In this document: piece by piece, positions 22,818 to 33,523 of the stretch
How positions within the stretch are numbered: the first letter of the stretch is position 1
Layout of the letters: each line of letters begins with the position of its first letter
NCBI GenBank assembly: GCA_017311315.1
Contig: CM029612.1
Span: forward strand, 51,356,200-51,420,199
Length of the DNA stretch: 64,000 bases
Direction of reading: 5' to 3'
DNA from: Dendrocalamus latiflorus
Lineage: Eukaryota > Streptophyta > Magnoliopsida > Poales > Poaceae
The notes under the pieces: model-generated
The model's database searches: none
Seen by the model: only the letters and a program-made list of their open reading frames with translations
What the model was told of the DNA's origin: nothing
Translations under genes and position numbers: made by a program

Positions 22818-25800
22818 GTGAACTACAAAACCGGTGGAAGGCATTGGGTGTTGGATAGCGGTTGCACTCAACACATGACCGGAGACCGGAAGATGTTCAC
22901 CACATTTGAGAGTGGAAGCAATGACAAGATCACCTTTGGAGACAATAGCAAAGGAAAGGTATTGGGATTGGGTAAAATCGCTATCTCAAACGATCTTTCA
23001 ATTTCAAATGTATCACTAGTTGAAACATTAAACTTCAATTTGCTATCCGTTGCTCAACTATGTGATCTAGGCCTAAAATGCTCATTCTCAAAAGAAAGTG
23101 TTGTAATCTCAAAAGATAACAATAATGAACTAGTCTTCAAAGGCTTTAGATTTGGGAATCTCTATTTGGTAGATTTTTCTTCAAATGAATCTTGTTTAAA
23201 AACTTGTTTAATTGCAAAAACTTCTTTGGGTTGGTTGTGGCATAGAAGGTTAGGTCATGTGGGTATGGTACAACTTAAAAAGCTTTTCAAACATGATCTA
23301 GTGATTGGCTTGAAAGATGTGAAGTTTGAGAAAAATCGACTTTGTAGTGCTTGTCAAGCCGGAAAACAAGTCGCTAGTTCTCACCCTTCCAAAAGTATCA
23401 TGTCAACCTCTAGGCCATTGGAGCTCTTACACATGGATTTGTTTGGGCCAACAACCTATAAGAGCATCGGAGGAAATAGCTATTGTTTAGTCATTGTGGA
23501 TGATCACTCTAGATATACATGGGTCTTCTTCCTAAATGACAAAAGTGAAACCTCCGGAATTTTCAAAAGTTTTTCAAAAAGGGCCCAAAATGAATTTGAT
23601 TTTAAAATAAAGAAAATTAGAAGTGACAATGGTTCCGAGTTCAAGAACACGAAAGTTGAAGATTTTTGTGATGAACTTGGAATAAAGCACGAACTTTCCA
23701 CAACCTACACTCCGGAGCAAAATGGAGTTGTAGAAAGGAAAAATCGCACATTGATTGAAATGGCTAGGACAATGCTTGATGAATATAATACTTCCGACAA
23801 ATTTTGGGCGGAAGCCATCAACACCGCTTGTCATGCCATAAATCGCCTTTATTTACATCGACTTTTGAAAAAGACTTCCTATGAGCTTCTTGTTGGAAGA
23901 AAACCGAACATCTCTTACTTTAGAGTATTTGGTTGCAAATGCTATATTCTAAGAAAAGGTGTTCGGCTCTCTAAATTTCAAAGTCGTTGTGATGAAGGTT
24001 TCCTATTAGGTTATTCTTCAAATAGCAAAGCATATAGAGTTTATAACAAAAATTTGGGGTTGGTTGTAGAATCATGTGATGTACAATTTGATGAAACTAA
24101 CGGCTCTCAAGAAGAGCAAGAAAACTTGGATGATGTAGGTGATGAAGGCTTGCGCAAAGCTATGGAAAATATGCAAATTGGAGACATCAAGCCAAAAGAA
24201 GATCCATCTTCACCAAGCTCATCAAGACAAGTAGTGCCACCCACATCGTCTACTTCAAGTGATATTCAAGTTGTTGAAGATGAACAAAAGGATCAACAAC
24301 AAAATAACATCAAGGTTCACAATGCAATAGCCAAGGATCATCCAATAGATCAAATATTGGGTGACGTGAGTAAGGGTGTTCAAACTCGCTCTAGAGTAGC
24401 TTCATTTTGTGAACATTACTCTTTTGTTTCTTCTCTTGAGCCTAAGCTTGTAGATGAAACTCTAGATGATCCGGATTGGGTAAATGCCATGCACGAAGAA
24501 TTGAATAACTTTGCGCAAAATGAAGTATGGACCTTGGTGGAAAGACCCGAAGAACATAATGTGATTGGCACCAAATGGGTCTTCCGGAACAAACAAGATG
24601 AAAACGGGGTTGTGGTAAGAAACAAAGCAAGGTTAGTAGCTCAAGGCTATACTCAAGTCGAAGAGTTAGATTATGATGAGACATTTGCACCCGTTGCTAG
24701 ACTTGAGTCAATTAGAATCTTGCTTGCTTTTGCATCTAGCTTTGATATTAAATTATTTCAAATGGATGTTAAAAGTGCCTTCTTAAATGGAACAATCTCC
24801 GAACTTGTATTTGTTGAACAACCTCCGGGGTTCGAAGATCCTAAATGTCCTAATCATGTCTATAAACTTTCTAAGGCTTTGTATGGCTTAAAACAAGCTC
24901 CTAGAGCTTGGTATGAACGCCTTAGAAATTTCCTTGTCTCAAAAGGATTTAAAATTGGTAAGGTAGATACAACTCTATTCACAAAAATCATTGGTGATGA
25001 TTTCTTTGTATGCCAAATTTATGTTGATGACATTATATTTGGCTCAACTAACCAAGATTTTTGCGAAGAATTTGGTAATATGATGTCTAGGGAGTTTGAG
25101 ATGTCCATGATAGGAGAATTAAGCTATTTTCTTGGACTTCAAATCAAGCAGCGCAAAGATGGGACATTCATAAGCCAAACAAAGTACATTAAAGATCTTT
25201 TCAAGAAGTTTGGCATGGAAGATGCAAAACCCATCAAAACACCAATGGCAACCAATGGGCATCTAGACCTCGACGAAGGAGGTAAGTCGGTAGATTTAAA
25301 ACTCTATAGATCCATGATTGGTAGCTTGCTTTATCTTACCGCATCTAGGCCTGATATCATGTTTAGTGTATGCATGTGTGCTCGCTTTCAAGCTTCACCA
25401 AAAGAGTGTCATTTAAAGGCCGTGAAGAGAATCTTGAGATATTTGAAACATTCCCCAAACATAGGACTTTGGTATCCTAAAGGTGCTAAATTCGATCTAA
25501 TTGGATATTCAGATTCCGATTATGCGGGTTGCAAAGTGGATAGAAAAAGCACCTCGGGAAGTTGTCAATTTCTAGGTAGATCCTTAGTGTCTTGGTCCTC
25601 AAAGAAACAAAACTCCGTAGCACTCTCAACCGCTGAAGCCGAATATATTTCCGCCGGGAGTTGTTGTGCTCAATTATTATGGATGAGGCAAACTTTGTTG
25701 GATTATGGAATGAACTTTGATAAAGTGCCTTTATTGTGTGACAATGAAAGTGCCGTAAAAATATCCAATAACCCAGTCCAACACTCAAGAACCAAGCATA

Positions 25801-25973
25801 TAGATATACGCCACCACTTCTTGAGGGACCATGTTAGCAAGGGAGATATTTGCATTAGCCACATCCGGACCGAAGACCAATTAGCGGATATCTTCACCAA
25901 GCCTTTAGATGAAAACCGTTTTTGTAAGCTTAGGAGTGAATTAAATGTCTTGGATTACTCAAATGTTGCATAA
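22818..25973 (+). CDS. Sirevirus Pol polyprotein (PR-IN-RT-RH)
   Basis: The 1051-codon frame carries, in order: aspartic protease (LDSGCTQHMTG, near residue 12), GAG-pre-integrase zinc region (WHRRLGH), integrase (HMDLFGPT near 205, VIVDDHSRYTWVFFL, RSDNGSEF, PEQNGVVERKN), reverse transcriptase (IGTKWVFRNKQDE, YVDDIIFGS near 735) and RNase H (YSDSDYAGC, STAEAEY, HIDIRHHFLRDH). All catalytic signatures are intact. The frame is +1 relative to gag and opens after TAG at 22815-22817 with GTG, not ATG, so it must be reached by frameshift, by read-through with a shift, or by splicing; the boundary reads CTTCTTTTGTAG-GTG, like a 3' splice site. Confidence 0.95.
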   Translation: MNYKTGGRHWVLDSGCTQHMTGDRKMFTTFESGSNDKITFGDNSKGKVLGLGKIAISNDLSISNVSLVETLNFNLLSVAQLCDLGLKCSFSKESVVISKDNNNELVFKGFRFGNLYLVDFSSNESCLKTCLIAKTSLGWLWHRRLGHVGMVQLKKLFKHDLVIGLKDVKFEKNRLCSACQAGKQVASSHPSKSIMSTSRPLELLHMDLFGPTTYKSIGGNSYCLVIVDDHSRYTWVFFLNDKSETSGIFKSFSKRAQNEFDFKIKKIRSDNGSEFKNTKVEDFCDELGIKHELSTTYTPEQNGVVERKNRTLIEMARTMLDEYNTSDKFWAEAINTACHAINRLYLHRLLKKTSYELLVGRKPNISYFRVFGCKCYILRKGVRLSKFQSRCDEGFLLGYSSNSKAYRVYNKNLGLVVESCDVQFDETNGSQEEQENLDDVGDEGLRKAMENMQIGDIKPKEDPSSPSSSRQVVPPTSSTSSDIQVVEDEQKDQQQNNIKVHNAIAKDHPIDQILGDVSKGVQTRSRVASFCEHYSFVSSLEPKLVDETLDDPDWVNAMHEELNNFAQNEVWTLVERPEEHNVIGTKWVFRNKQDENGVVVRNKARLVAQGYTQVEELDYDETFAPVARLESIRILLAFASSFDIKLFQMDVKSAFLNGTISELVFVEQPPGFEDPKCPNHVYKLSKALYGLKQAPRAWYERLRNFLVSKGFKIGKVDTTLFTKIIGDDFFVCQIYVDDIIFGSTNQDFCEEFGNMMSREFEMSMIGELSYFLGLQIKQRKDGTFISQTKYIKDLFKKFGMEDAKPIKTPMATNGHLDLDEGGKSVDLKLYRSMIGSLLYLTASRPDIMFSVCMCARFQASPKECHLKAVKRILRYLKHSPNIGLWYPKGAKFDLIGYSDSDYAGCKVDRKSTSGSCQFLGRSLVSWSSKKQNSVALSTAEAEYISAGSCCAQLLWMRQTLLDYGMNFDKVPLLCDNESAVKISNNPVQHSRTKHIDIRHHFLRDHVSKGDICISHIRTEDQLADIFTKPLDENRFCKLRSELNVLDYSNVA

Positions 25974-26898
25974 ATTCATGGCAAATTTAAATGTATACTC
26001 TTAGAAGAAGCTTGAAAGGTTATTTGAAATTATGTCTCTATGCAAAGGACTTTGATTTATAAAGGTAAAATGCAAAAGTATTTGATTATATTATTTTGTT
26101 CTGTTTAATGCATAATGATCCTTAAAGACTTTAGTTGAATGCAAAATCTAGGGATCATTTGCATCTATAGTCCTAAAGTTCAAATTCTGCGAAGTCTCAG
26201 AAAATGCGGAACTACCGCTGTCTCCTGCGGTACTTCCGGGGAGCGGTACTTCCGGTCGAGGAAGCAGTATTACCGGACCTGCATTTAAGGGGGAGCAACC
26301 GCCCGAACCCCAGGGTTCCCTCTGTTGGCCCCCACCTTGGACCCTCTCTCCGGTAGTTCCTCTCCATTTCCGCCCGAGCCCGTACTCCTCTCCTCGTTCT
26401 CTCTCTCCCACCAAAAACCCTCCAAATCGCCTCTCAGACCTTCATATCTAGTGGCATTTTCTTCGATTCCTTGCAGCAAATCCTTTCCCCAGGGTTCAAC
26501 TCCTTCGATTGCTAAGGTATTTCGGATCAAAACCTCTTTTGATCTTCATTTTCTTGAACCCTAGGTCGTGCTTAAGGTTAAATCGAAATATAGTTGATTT
26601 TGCCAACTTTTTCTAGGGAAATTGAGTATATTTGGTGTTCAGGGGTATATACAAACCCATTCCATGGATTCACTCCAATAAAACACCAAAGATTCATTCA
26701 CATTTCCAAAAACCCTAGAATCAGCCAGAAAGCGGAACTACCGCTCGACGGTTGCGGTACTACCGCTGAGCGGTACTACCGGCCCAGAACGGCGGTACTA
26801 CCGTTTTAACTGACATTTTGGCAAATTTAATTTGTTTCTTTTTGAATCTAATTTGGCCATATTCCCTCTATCTCATAATCCATTCTTCTTGTGCCTAG
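25974..26898 (+). promoter_or_regulatory. Leader between pol and the third ORF, with palindrome clusters
   Basis: This non-coding stretch holds two further clusters of the LTR palindrome words: about 26206-26275 (GCGGAACTACCGC, GCGGTACTTCCGG) and 26731-26802 (GCGGTACTACCGC, GCGGTACTACCGG). Between them lies a CT-rich sequence like a plant 5'UTR (26300-26516) ending in AAG-GTATTT (possible donor at 26517). The segment ends TTCTTGTGCCTAG (possible acceptor at 26898) immediately before the ORF's ATG. A polypurine tract AAGGGGGAG is at 26287-26295. Confidence 0.6.
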
Positions 26899-28242
26899 AT
26901 GCCTAGAACAAGAGCGGCTTCCAAAAAGTCCTATGCCTCAGGGAGTTCCTCAAGCCCTCGTGCTCTTCCATCCCCCGAGGTGACTCAAAAGGCAGCCCAG
27001 GACAGAGGAAAGAGGCCTGCGCCAGCCCCTGAGTCTGACTCTGGATCTGAAACAGAGTCTGAGCATCCTATTCCTCCAAGCTCTCCCATGGAATCATCTG
27101 AAGAAGATATAGCTGGAAGGGAGTGTCTTGAGATTGATCTGAAGAAGATCTCGCCTGATGAGTATGCTCGCCTGCGTCACACCAACCAGTATGCGTTTCC
27201 ATCAAACTCAATCAATCCACAATTCCATACTAAGTTCCAGGAGAAGATATTTGATGAGATGTATGGACCAGATCGCCAGTTTGCAGATCATAAATATATT
27301 AACTGGGATCACATTGATGATATTGACAAGTATGATGGGACTTTCCGGTTATTCCAGACAGTCGGTCTCAATCAGCTCGTAGCACTAGGACGTGACTACA
27401 ATGAGACCTTCATCCGGCAGTTTTATGCTACAGTGCATATCTCTCCCGACCTTCAGAACATGACTTGGATGACAGTATGTACCAGATATGAGGCCACCAA
27501 GCATGACTTTGAGGTTGTCTTAAGGGCAGAACTAAGTGCTTATGAGAAGGTTTATGACAAACCTGCTCTCAGTCTGGATGCCATATATCCCTACTATGAC
27601 ACTGCAGGAAAATTTACACTTGGCAAGAATGTTGGACTTCAACCCATTCCCAGCTTGATCAATCGCATCATCAATCATACCATTCTTCCAAAAGGTGGTA
27701 ACTATGATGCCATTCGAGGACATGTCTGGAACATCATAGACTATATTATGAAGGGGCAGAAGTTCGATGTAGTGGATGTCATCATAAGGGAGATAGTTGC
27801 CTCCAAAAATGATCGCTACAAGCGCATTAACTATGCACCCTATATCATGGCCTTGATTGATTCTAAGTTTCTCTATCGTGGAGGTCGCGGTGGTGTGCAT
27901 AAGCCATACAAGCCAAGATCGGAGCCTCCCATTCCCACTGTTTTTCACGCTAGCCGGACGACAGCTTCAGGAGCAGGTTCATCAGCAGCAGCAGCAGGAG
28001 CAGCAGCTCGGTCACAGGAGCCTGGCCAGCCCACTCTCCAGCAGATCTATTCTACCATGGTTGAGGGCTTCTCTACTCTCAACTCTAGGATGGATAGGAT
28101 GGATGAGCGTCTCGACACCATTGACAGCAGTTTGACCTCGTTAGATGGTCGGGTTGCAGATCTTGAGCGCTCACCCTCGCCTCGTCGCTATGGTCGTCGT
28201 CGTAAAGCTGCTCATGATCCTCCGCAGCCCTCTCAGAATTGA
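26899..28242 (+). CDS. Sirevirus env-like third ORF (447 aa)
   Basis: An intact ORF placed between pol and the 3' LTR, the position of the 'env-like' gene of Sireviruses. The N-terminus is basic and Ser/Pro-rich. A central region (about 100-310; FIRQFYATVHIS, MTWMTVCTRYE, LPKGGNYDAIRGHVWNIIDYIM) resembles the plant transposon-associated domain found in many such ORFs (PF20167-like, from memory). An Ala/Gly/Ser linker is followed by a heptad-like coiled coil (about 385-425; MDRMDERLDTIDSSLTSLDG) and a basic tail. I see no signal peptide or clear transmembrane segment, so 'envelope' is a positional name only; function is unknown. The ATG follows directly on a splice-acceptor-like CTAG. Confidence 0.85.
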   Translation: MPRTRAASKKSYASGSSSSPRALPSPEVTQKAAQDRGKRPAPAPESDSGSETESEHPIPPSSPMESSEEDIAGRECLEIDLKKISPDEYARLRHTNQYAFPSNSINPQFHTKFQEKIFDEMYGPDRQFADHKYINWDHIDDIDKYDGTFRLFQTVGLNQLVALGRDYNETFIRQFYATVHISPDLQNMTWMTVCTRYEATKHDFEVVLRAELSAYEKVYDKPALSLDAIYPYYDTAGKFTLGKNVGLQPIPSLINRIINHTILPKGGNYDAIRGHVWNIIDYIMKGQKFDVVDVIIREIVASKNDRYKRINYAPYIMALIDSKFLYRGGRGGVHKPYKPRSEPPIPTVFHASRTTASGAGSSAAAAGAAARSQEPGQPTLQQIYSTMVEGFSTLNSRMDRMDERLDTIDSSLTSLDGRVADLERSPSPRRYGRRRKAAHDPPQPSQN

Positions 28243-28675
28243 TTTTTTTTGGTACTTGATGCCAAAGGGGGAGAATATTTTGGGAGTTTACTTATGATAT
28301 TTGGACCTATGGGACTATGTTTTTAATTATCTATGGATGGTTGTAATGAACTTATGTTTGGTGCTTGGATGTAATGAACCTTATGGTCATGAGTTGATGA
28401 TATTACTTAGTTGTCTATCTCTCATTGAATAACTTTGTCTTGTGCATCTTGTATAAAATATCGTAATCTTTATCTATGCACATGTTTAGGGGGAGTCATA
28501 TTCCCTCTTGGACTCTAAAATAAAAATATTTTTTAAATAAATCTTATTGCATAAGAACTACACTCTCATTTAGAGTTCACATAGAATATACAATTTGTTG
28601 TCTAACAATTTGATATATTCAAATCTTTCATCTCTCAAAATTTGGGTTGTCATCAATTACCAAAAAGGGGGAGAT
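28243..28675 (+). other. 3' untranslated internal region with repeated polypurine tracts
   Basis: GGGGGAG tracts occur at 28264-28273 and 28489-28495, and the final one is at 28662-28673. The last abuts the 3' LTR and should prime plus-strand DNA synthesis. Multiplication of the tract is a Sirevirus trait. No coding content. Confidence 0.85.
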
Positions 28676-30387
28676 TGAAAGCATCTAGACCCCTAAAAAG
28701 GATTTTGGTAATTAATGAAATTAAGAGAATATGGAATATGGGACTAACGTGTTTTTATGAGTATGCGAAAGGATAGTCCACACACATGAGCGACAAGATG
28801 CAAGCCAAAGGACACGCGTGAAAATCAAATTGGCTCAAGACAAAGGTATGCTTAGAATAGGACCCCTTTTGAATTTTACCGGTCTTAGGTGAATGGTGGA
28901 AGACCGGATTATAGGATAAATGATCGTACCATCAAGGGGGATCTTGGCTAAGTAGCTTGAATACTTATCTCCTGTGCCAAATGGTTTTGTCCTAAAACTT
29001 GCATCCATTAAAGAAATCTAGCTTTCAAAAGAAATCTTGCTCTGTCTGGAAAAGCGGTAGTACCGCAGTTTTGAACGTCGGAACTACCGGAAAGCGGTAG
29101 TTCCGCAACCAAAATGCGGTAGTACCGGCCAGCGGAAGATCCGGTTTTTGGAGCGGACCGATATTTCCAGAGAGCACCCTTGGCTCATTCCAAAATCTTA
29201 TGAGAACGGAAGTACCGGCCGTTTGAACGTCGGTACTACCGCTGCGAGCGGTAGTACCGCATCCTAAAGCGGTACTTCCGGACATCGGAAGATCCGGAGG
29301 GAGAGCGGATCAACTTTTCCAGAAGAGCACCCTCCGGATGAAGCCTGGATTTCTCTGGAGCGGAAGTACCGGCTATTTCAACGCCGGAACTACCGCTGCA
29401 TGCGGTAGTTCCGCCACTCAGAGCGGTACTTCCGGAGTCCGGAAGATCCGACTTCAAAGCGGATGTATTTTTCCAGAGAGCGCCAAGTCTGGGACCCTTT
29501 GGAGTTTGGCTGAAGCGGTAGTACCGCGCCGACTTTGCGGAACTACCGGGTAGCGGTAGTACCGCAAATATCAACGGCGGTAGTACCGCGCCGCCGAATC
29601 CAACGGTCACTGCAGACGTCTGACATAGCCGTTCTGGCGCGAAGATTTGGTAGCGGTAGTACCGGTCTTTGGAGCGGTAGTTCCGCTCGACCAGAAAATT
29701 TTCTGGAAGCTGAGTCAAACGGCTAGTTTTGGTTGGTGGAGGCTATAAATACCCCCACCACTGCTCAAGGGCTAAGGTTAGAGACTCATTGCATATTTCC
29801 CAAGCCCAAGTGCATTCATTTCACCTCAATTCTTTCTTTGCACATCAAAGTGAGGTGGTTGAGCATTTAGTGCTAGATTTCCCTTGCAAATCCATTTGGC
29901 ACTAGAGTTGCATTCAAGTGAACACCGGGATTTATTACTCTTAGTGCTTGCCGGCACTTGGACGATCCGGTGGAAGTTGCCTTGGTGATCTTCTCAAGAA
30001 GATTGTGAGAAGACCCGGCAAATTGTGAAGGTTGGAGCTCACCTACCCGGAGTGGGGAAGAGCTACACTAGTGATCGAGGTGCTTGGCTCAATTCGTGGA
30101 GCCGGTCCGATACGTCCGGGCTTACCTCAACGTGGACTAGGGGAAACCGGCAAGTTTCCGAATACCACGGTAAAAACATCGGTTGTGTTCTTTGTCTCTT
30201 TAGCTCTTGTTCGTTTGCTTCATTGAGATCACTTATTTGTTTAGAGCTAAATTGTTGACTAGAATTGCATAGGATTAAATTGCTCTACATCATTGTCATT
30301 TAAATTGTGGAGAATTAATCAAGTAAACAAGAAAAGTTTAAAAACCTCCTATTCACCCCCCCTCTAGTCGGTATCCTTGATCCTACA
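28676..30387 (+). repeat. Sirevirus 3' LTR (1712 bp)
   Basis: Same length as the 5' LTR and the same sequence except the single difference I saw at 28832 (G; C at 19261). The palindrome array is at about 29054-29701. It ends CCTACA, followed by the CCTAT duplication. Confidence 0.97.
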
Positions 30388-33079
30388 CCTATGGGTAGAC
30401 GTAAGACTGTAGTGGAGTGTAGGGTAGTGCCTTGTCCAATATTAACTTTCTAAGAGTTAGGGCATGAGTTATATACACGATGTATATGATTTCTGGTTTG
30501 CCGAATTAATCTTATAGCTTATATTTTTAGCGGTTTGAGATGTATTTATTTATTTTTAGGTCGCGCTAATATTACCCCGTTCATTAAAATACGAGGTGGT
30601 AAAATTATTTTAATTACCGACTACACAGGGATTTTTGTAGGTACTCCAACATGACTTTTTAATTAAAGAGGCTCTTCAGATTAGGTATCGTAGATATTCT
30701 GCGTATATTTTAATTATTATTACAGTGTTGGCGTTATTATTATTGTTATGTAAATTTATTTATCTAGAACCAAGCATGCTATACTTAGGTCATACCTTAC
30801 TATCAATATTCTACTGAGTCTACAGTTGAGATTTATTTGTCGATGGCACGCTTGTGATGACTACTAGTCACACCGCTACATTAGGTAGATTACTTTTAAC
30901 ATCTGATGTCCTAGGGGTTACTTTATTATACTTGCCACGCATATATAGACATTTCTACTTAAAAGACACCCTTTTGATTAAAGGTTACTACCAATTTATG
31001 TATCTTTTAAAGATATAGGAATGACAACCATATCTTAGTTGGCTACATTTATATGAATCAGAGGTACCACTAGAATTAAATTAGTAAATCTAGATTTGAC
31101 GTACAGTAATCCCAGGCTGCATCTCTATTTTGCATAAATCTTAATTCTAGTGTTTTAATTTAATCTGCCCCTACATCATGTTTTATTTGTATTTTTATTT
31201 GCACTCCAATTAATTATTTAACTTTTACCAAACTATTTCCCTTAATCACTTAATTGTCCATATGCTCATAATTCTATATTTGATGTACAGGTAAATTTTA
31301 TTTGAACTTAAATCAGTTATCTTATTTTCCTGAGCTTCGCAAGCTATTTTAATCGTACGCGAAAATTTGGATAAAAAGAAAATGTCAAAACAAAACATTA
31401 CCAGAATTTCAAATGAACTCTAAAAATTATGATTTCAGTTCCACTGGACAGATCTTGAATTTAGATGAATTTAGAAATTTGTTTCACTCAATTTGGAATT
31501 AAAATGAGAAAGTTATGACTTTTTGAATATTTCAGTTCAGTTAAATCCCAAAATTAATAAATTTCTGACAGTGGGTCCCACATGTCATTTTCTTTTTATT
31601 TTAATTCCTTATTCTTGTGTCTATGGCCAGTGGGGCCCAGTGGTCAGTGGGCCGCTCCAGCTACACCGGCCGACAGGTGGGGCCCACCTGTCAGCAGGGA
31701 AAAAGGAAAGAAATGCTCGACCGCTACGCGCGGAGCCGGAGGCTCGAACGCGCGCCGCGGGAGGGAGGAAGAGATAGCGCTGAAAGCCACTCGGACAATA
31801 CGAGCGATGCTTACCATATAAGGGTAATAAATCCCTTTGAAGTAGCTCCGGGAGGGAGCCGGGCAGAGGATGAAGAAGGCGGTGGCGCCGGCGGCGAGCG
31901 GTGGCCGGAGGGGTCCGGGTCGTTCGTGGAATATAACCCCCGCGTGATGGCGATGCTTCTGGTGTAGACGGCCGAGGGCGACGGTGACCGGAGAGGGCTG
32001 GCGGCGAGCGATGGCGGCGGCTCGGGCGGGTGCTCCGGTGACGGCGGGCTACGGGCTTCGGGAGGTGCGGGGGATACCGGGAACAGCTCCGCCTTGCTTC
32101 CCTGATGCTCTGGGAGCAAAGGATTGCTCGGAGGCGGCCGGGGTCGGCGGGGAGGGTGGCGCCGGAGTTCGGGAAGAAGGAGGGGCCGACGGGGAATTGA
32201 GGCGCTATGGTGCAATTACGGCCAGGGGAGGGAGGAGAGAAGCGTTGCGGCGCAATTGCGGCTCACGGGAGGGCTTTTATAGCCGGAGGGAGGCGCGCGG
32301 CGAGGGCGGCATCTGGCGCACCTCTGTTCACGCGGGGAAGGGGAGAAGAACGAGATCTCCGGGATTTCATAGGAGAGAGGTGGCGGGAGAGGTGCGTTCC
32401 CCCTCCTGTTGGTTCTTTGAACTTTGCCCTTGAGGTAAGAGAGAGAAGAGAGCGGGGATTTGCTGCGGCAGAGGCGCGAGCGCGAGGGAAGCGACGACGC
32501 AGGCGCGTGGAGAAGAAGGGGAGGAAGGAGGGCGCTGCGGTTCGGGTCCACCGGCCAGAGAGAGGGCGCGGTGAGGAAGCGGGTCCACTCGCAGAGGGAG
32601 AGGCGCGCGCGGGAGATGGGCTGCGGAGCTGGCGCGCTGGGCCGCGCGTGCGCGCTGGCGGAGCCGAGGCTGCGCGAGGAGGGGATGGCTGGGCCGGAGG
32701 TGATGGCCGGCCCGGCTGTGTTTTCTCTTTTAATTTCCTTTTTCTTTTACATTTGAATATGGGCATATATTTATACATATATCCTGGGGTATATACATGT
32801 ATTCATATTTTCATTTCTCTCTGATTTTTGTGTATGTACATACATGTTTATTTATATATATATTGATATTCATATGCGTTTGCATATATATGTAAATGCT
32901 AGCCTCCTTTAATTTGCTTGCCATAATTTTTAGGGATGATATTTCATACTTATTTATATTTCTCCTTCTTGCTCTTATTTTCCTTAATGCCCTTGTACAT
33001 TATTTCTCCCCTTTTGTTCACCTACATTTGTATTTATATTTTTGGCACATATTTGTAGATACAGAGATTTAATATGTCT

Positions 33080-33215
<136 letters not shown>

Positions 33216-33523
33216 CCCCATATAGGTTAGCATTTTAATTGTTCACCTCCTTGTCATTCATGCCATTATGTTTAGAGATGGGATTTCACGTTTACACCCA
33301 ATTCCCTTTTGGTATTTTATGGATCATCTTTTCAGATTCTTACTTTAGATTTTAATTTTCTAATATTTAGACATGCTCGTTTTCCCTTTGGTCCTTTTGA
33401 CTTTTTGGGAACCTTCATTAAGTTATTCAGAAAAATACCATAAACTCCAATTTCAAATAAAACATATTGCAAAATAATTCAAAAGCTTCACATTTTAAAA
33501 TTTTAAAATTTTGGGATGTTACA

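Larger units (their letters stand above)
19105..30387 (+). mobile_element. Young intact Sirevirus (Copia, SIRE/Maximus lineage)
   Basis: Two 1712-bp LTRs (19105-20816, 28676-30387) begin TGAAAGCATC and end GATCCTACA, flanked by a perfect 5-bp duplication CCTAT (19100-19104, 30388-30392). Internal order: PBS, gag (20873-22804), pol with protease-integrase-RT-RNase H (22818-25973), a leader, an env-like third ORF (26899-28242), and repeated polypurine tracts. Copia domain order plus a downstream third ORF and multiple polypurine tracts define the Sirevirus lineage. All three ORFs are open, and I see one base difference between the LTRs (C at 19261, G at 28832), so insertion is very recent. It lies inside the older gypsy-like sequence. 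Confidence 0.97.

Noticed and set aside
31523..32824. Overlapping GC-rich frames of 98-205 codons
   Set aside because: Present on both strands in LTR-like GC-rich DNA, Arg/Gly/Glu low complexity, no recognisable family.
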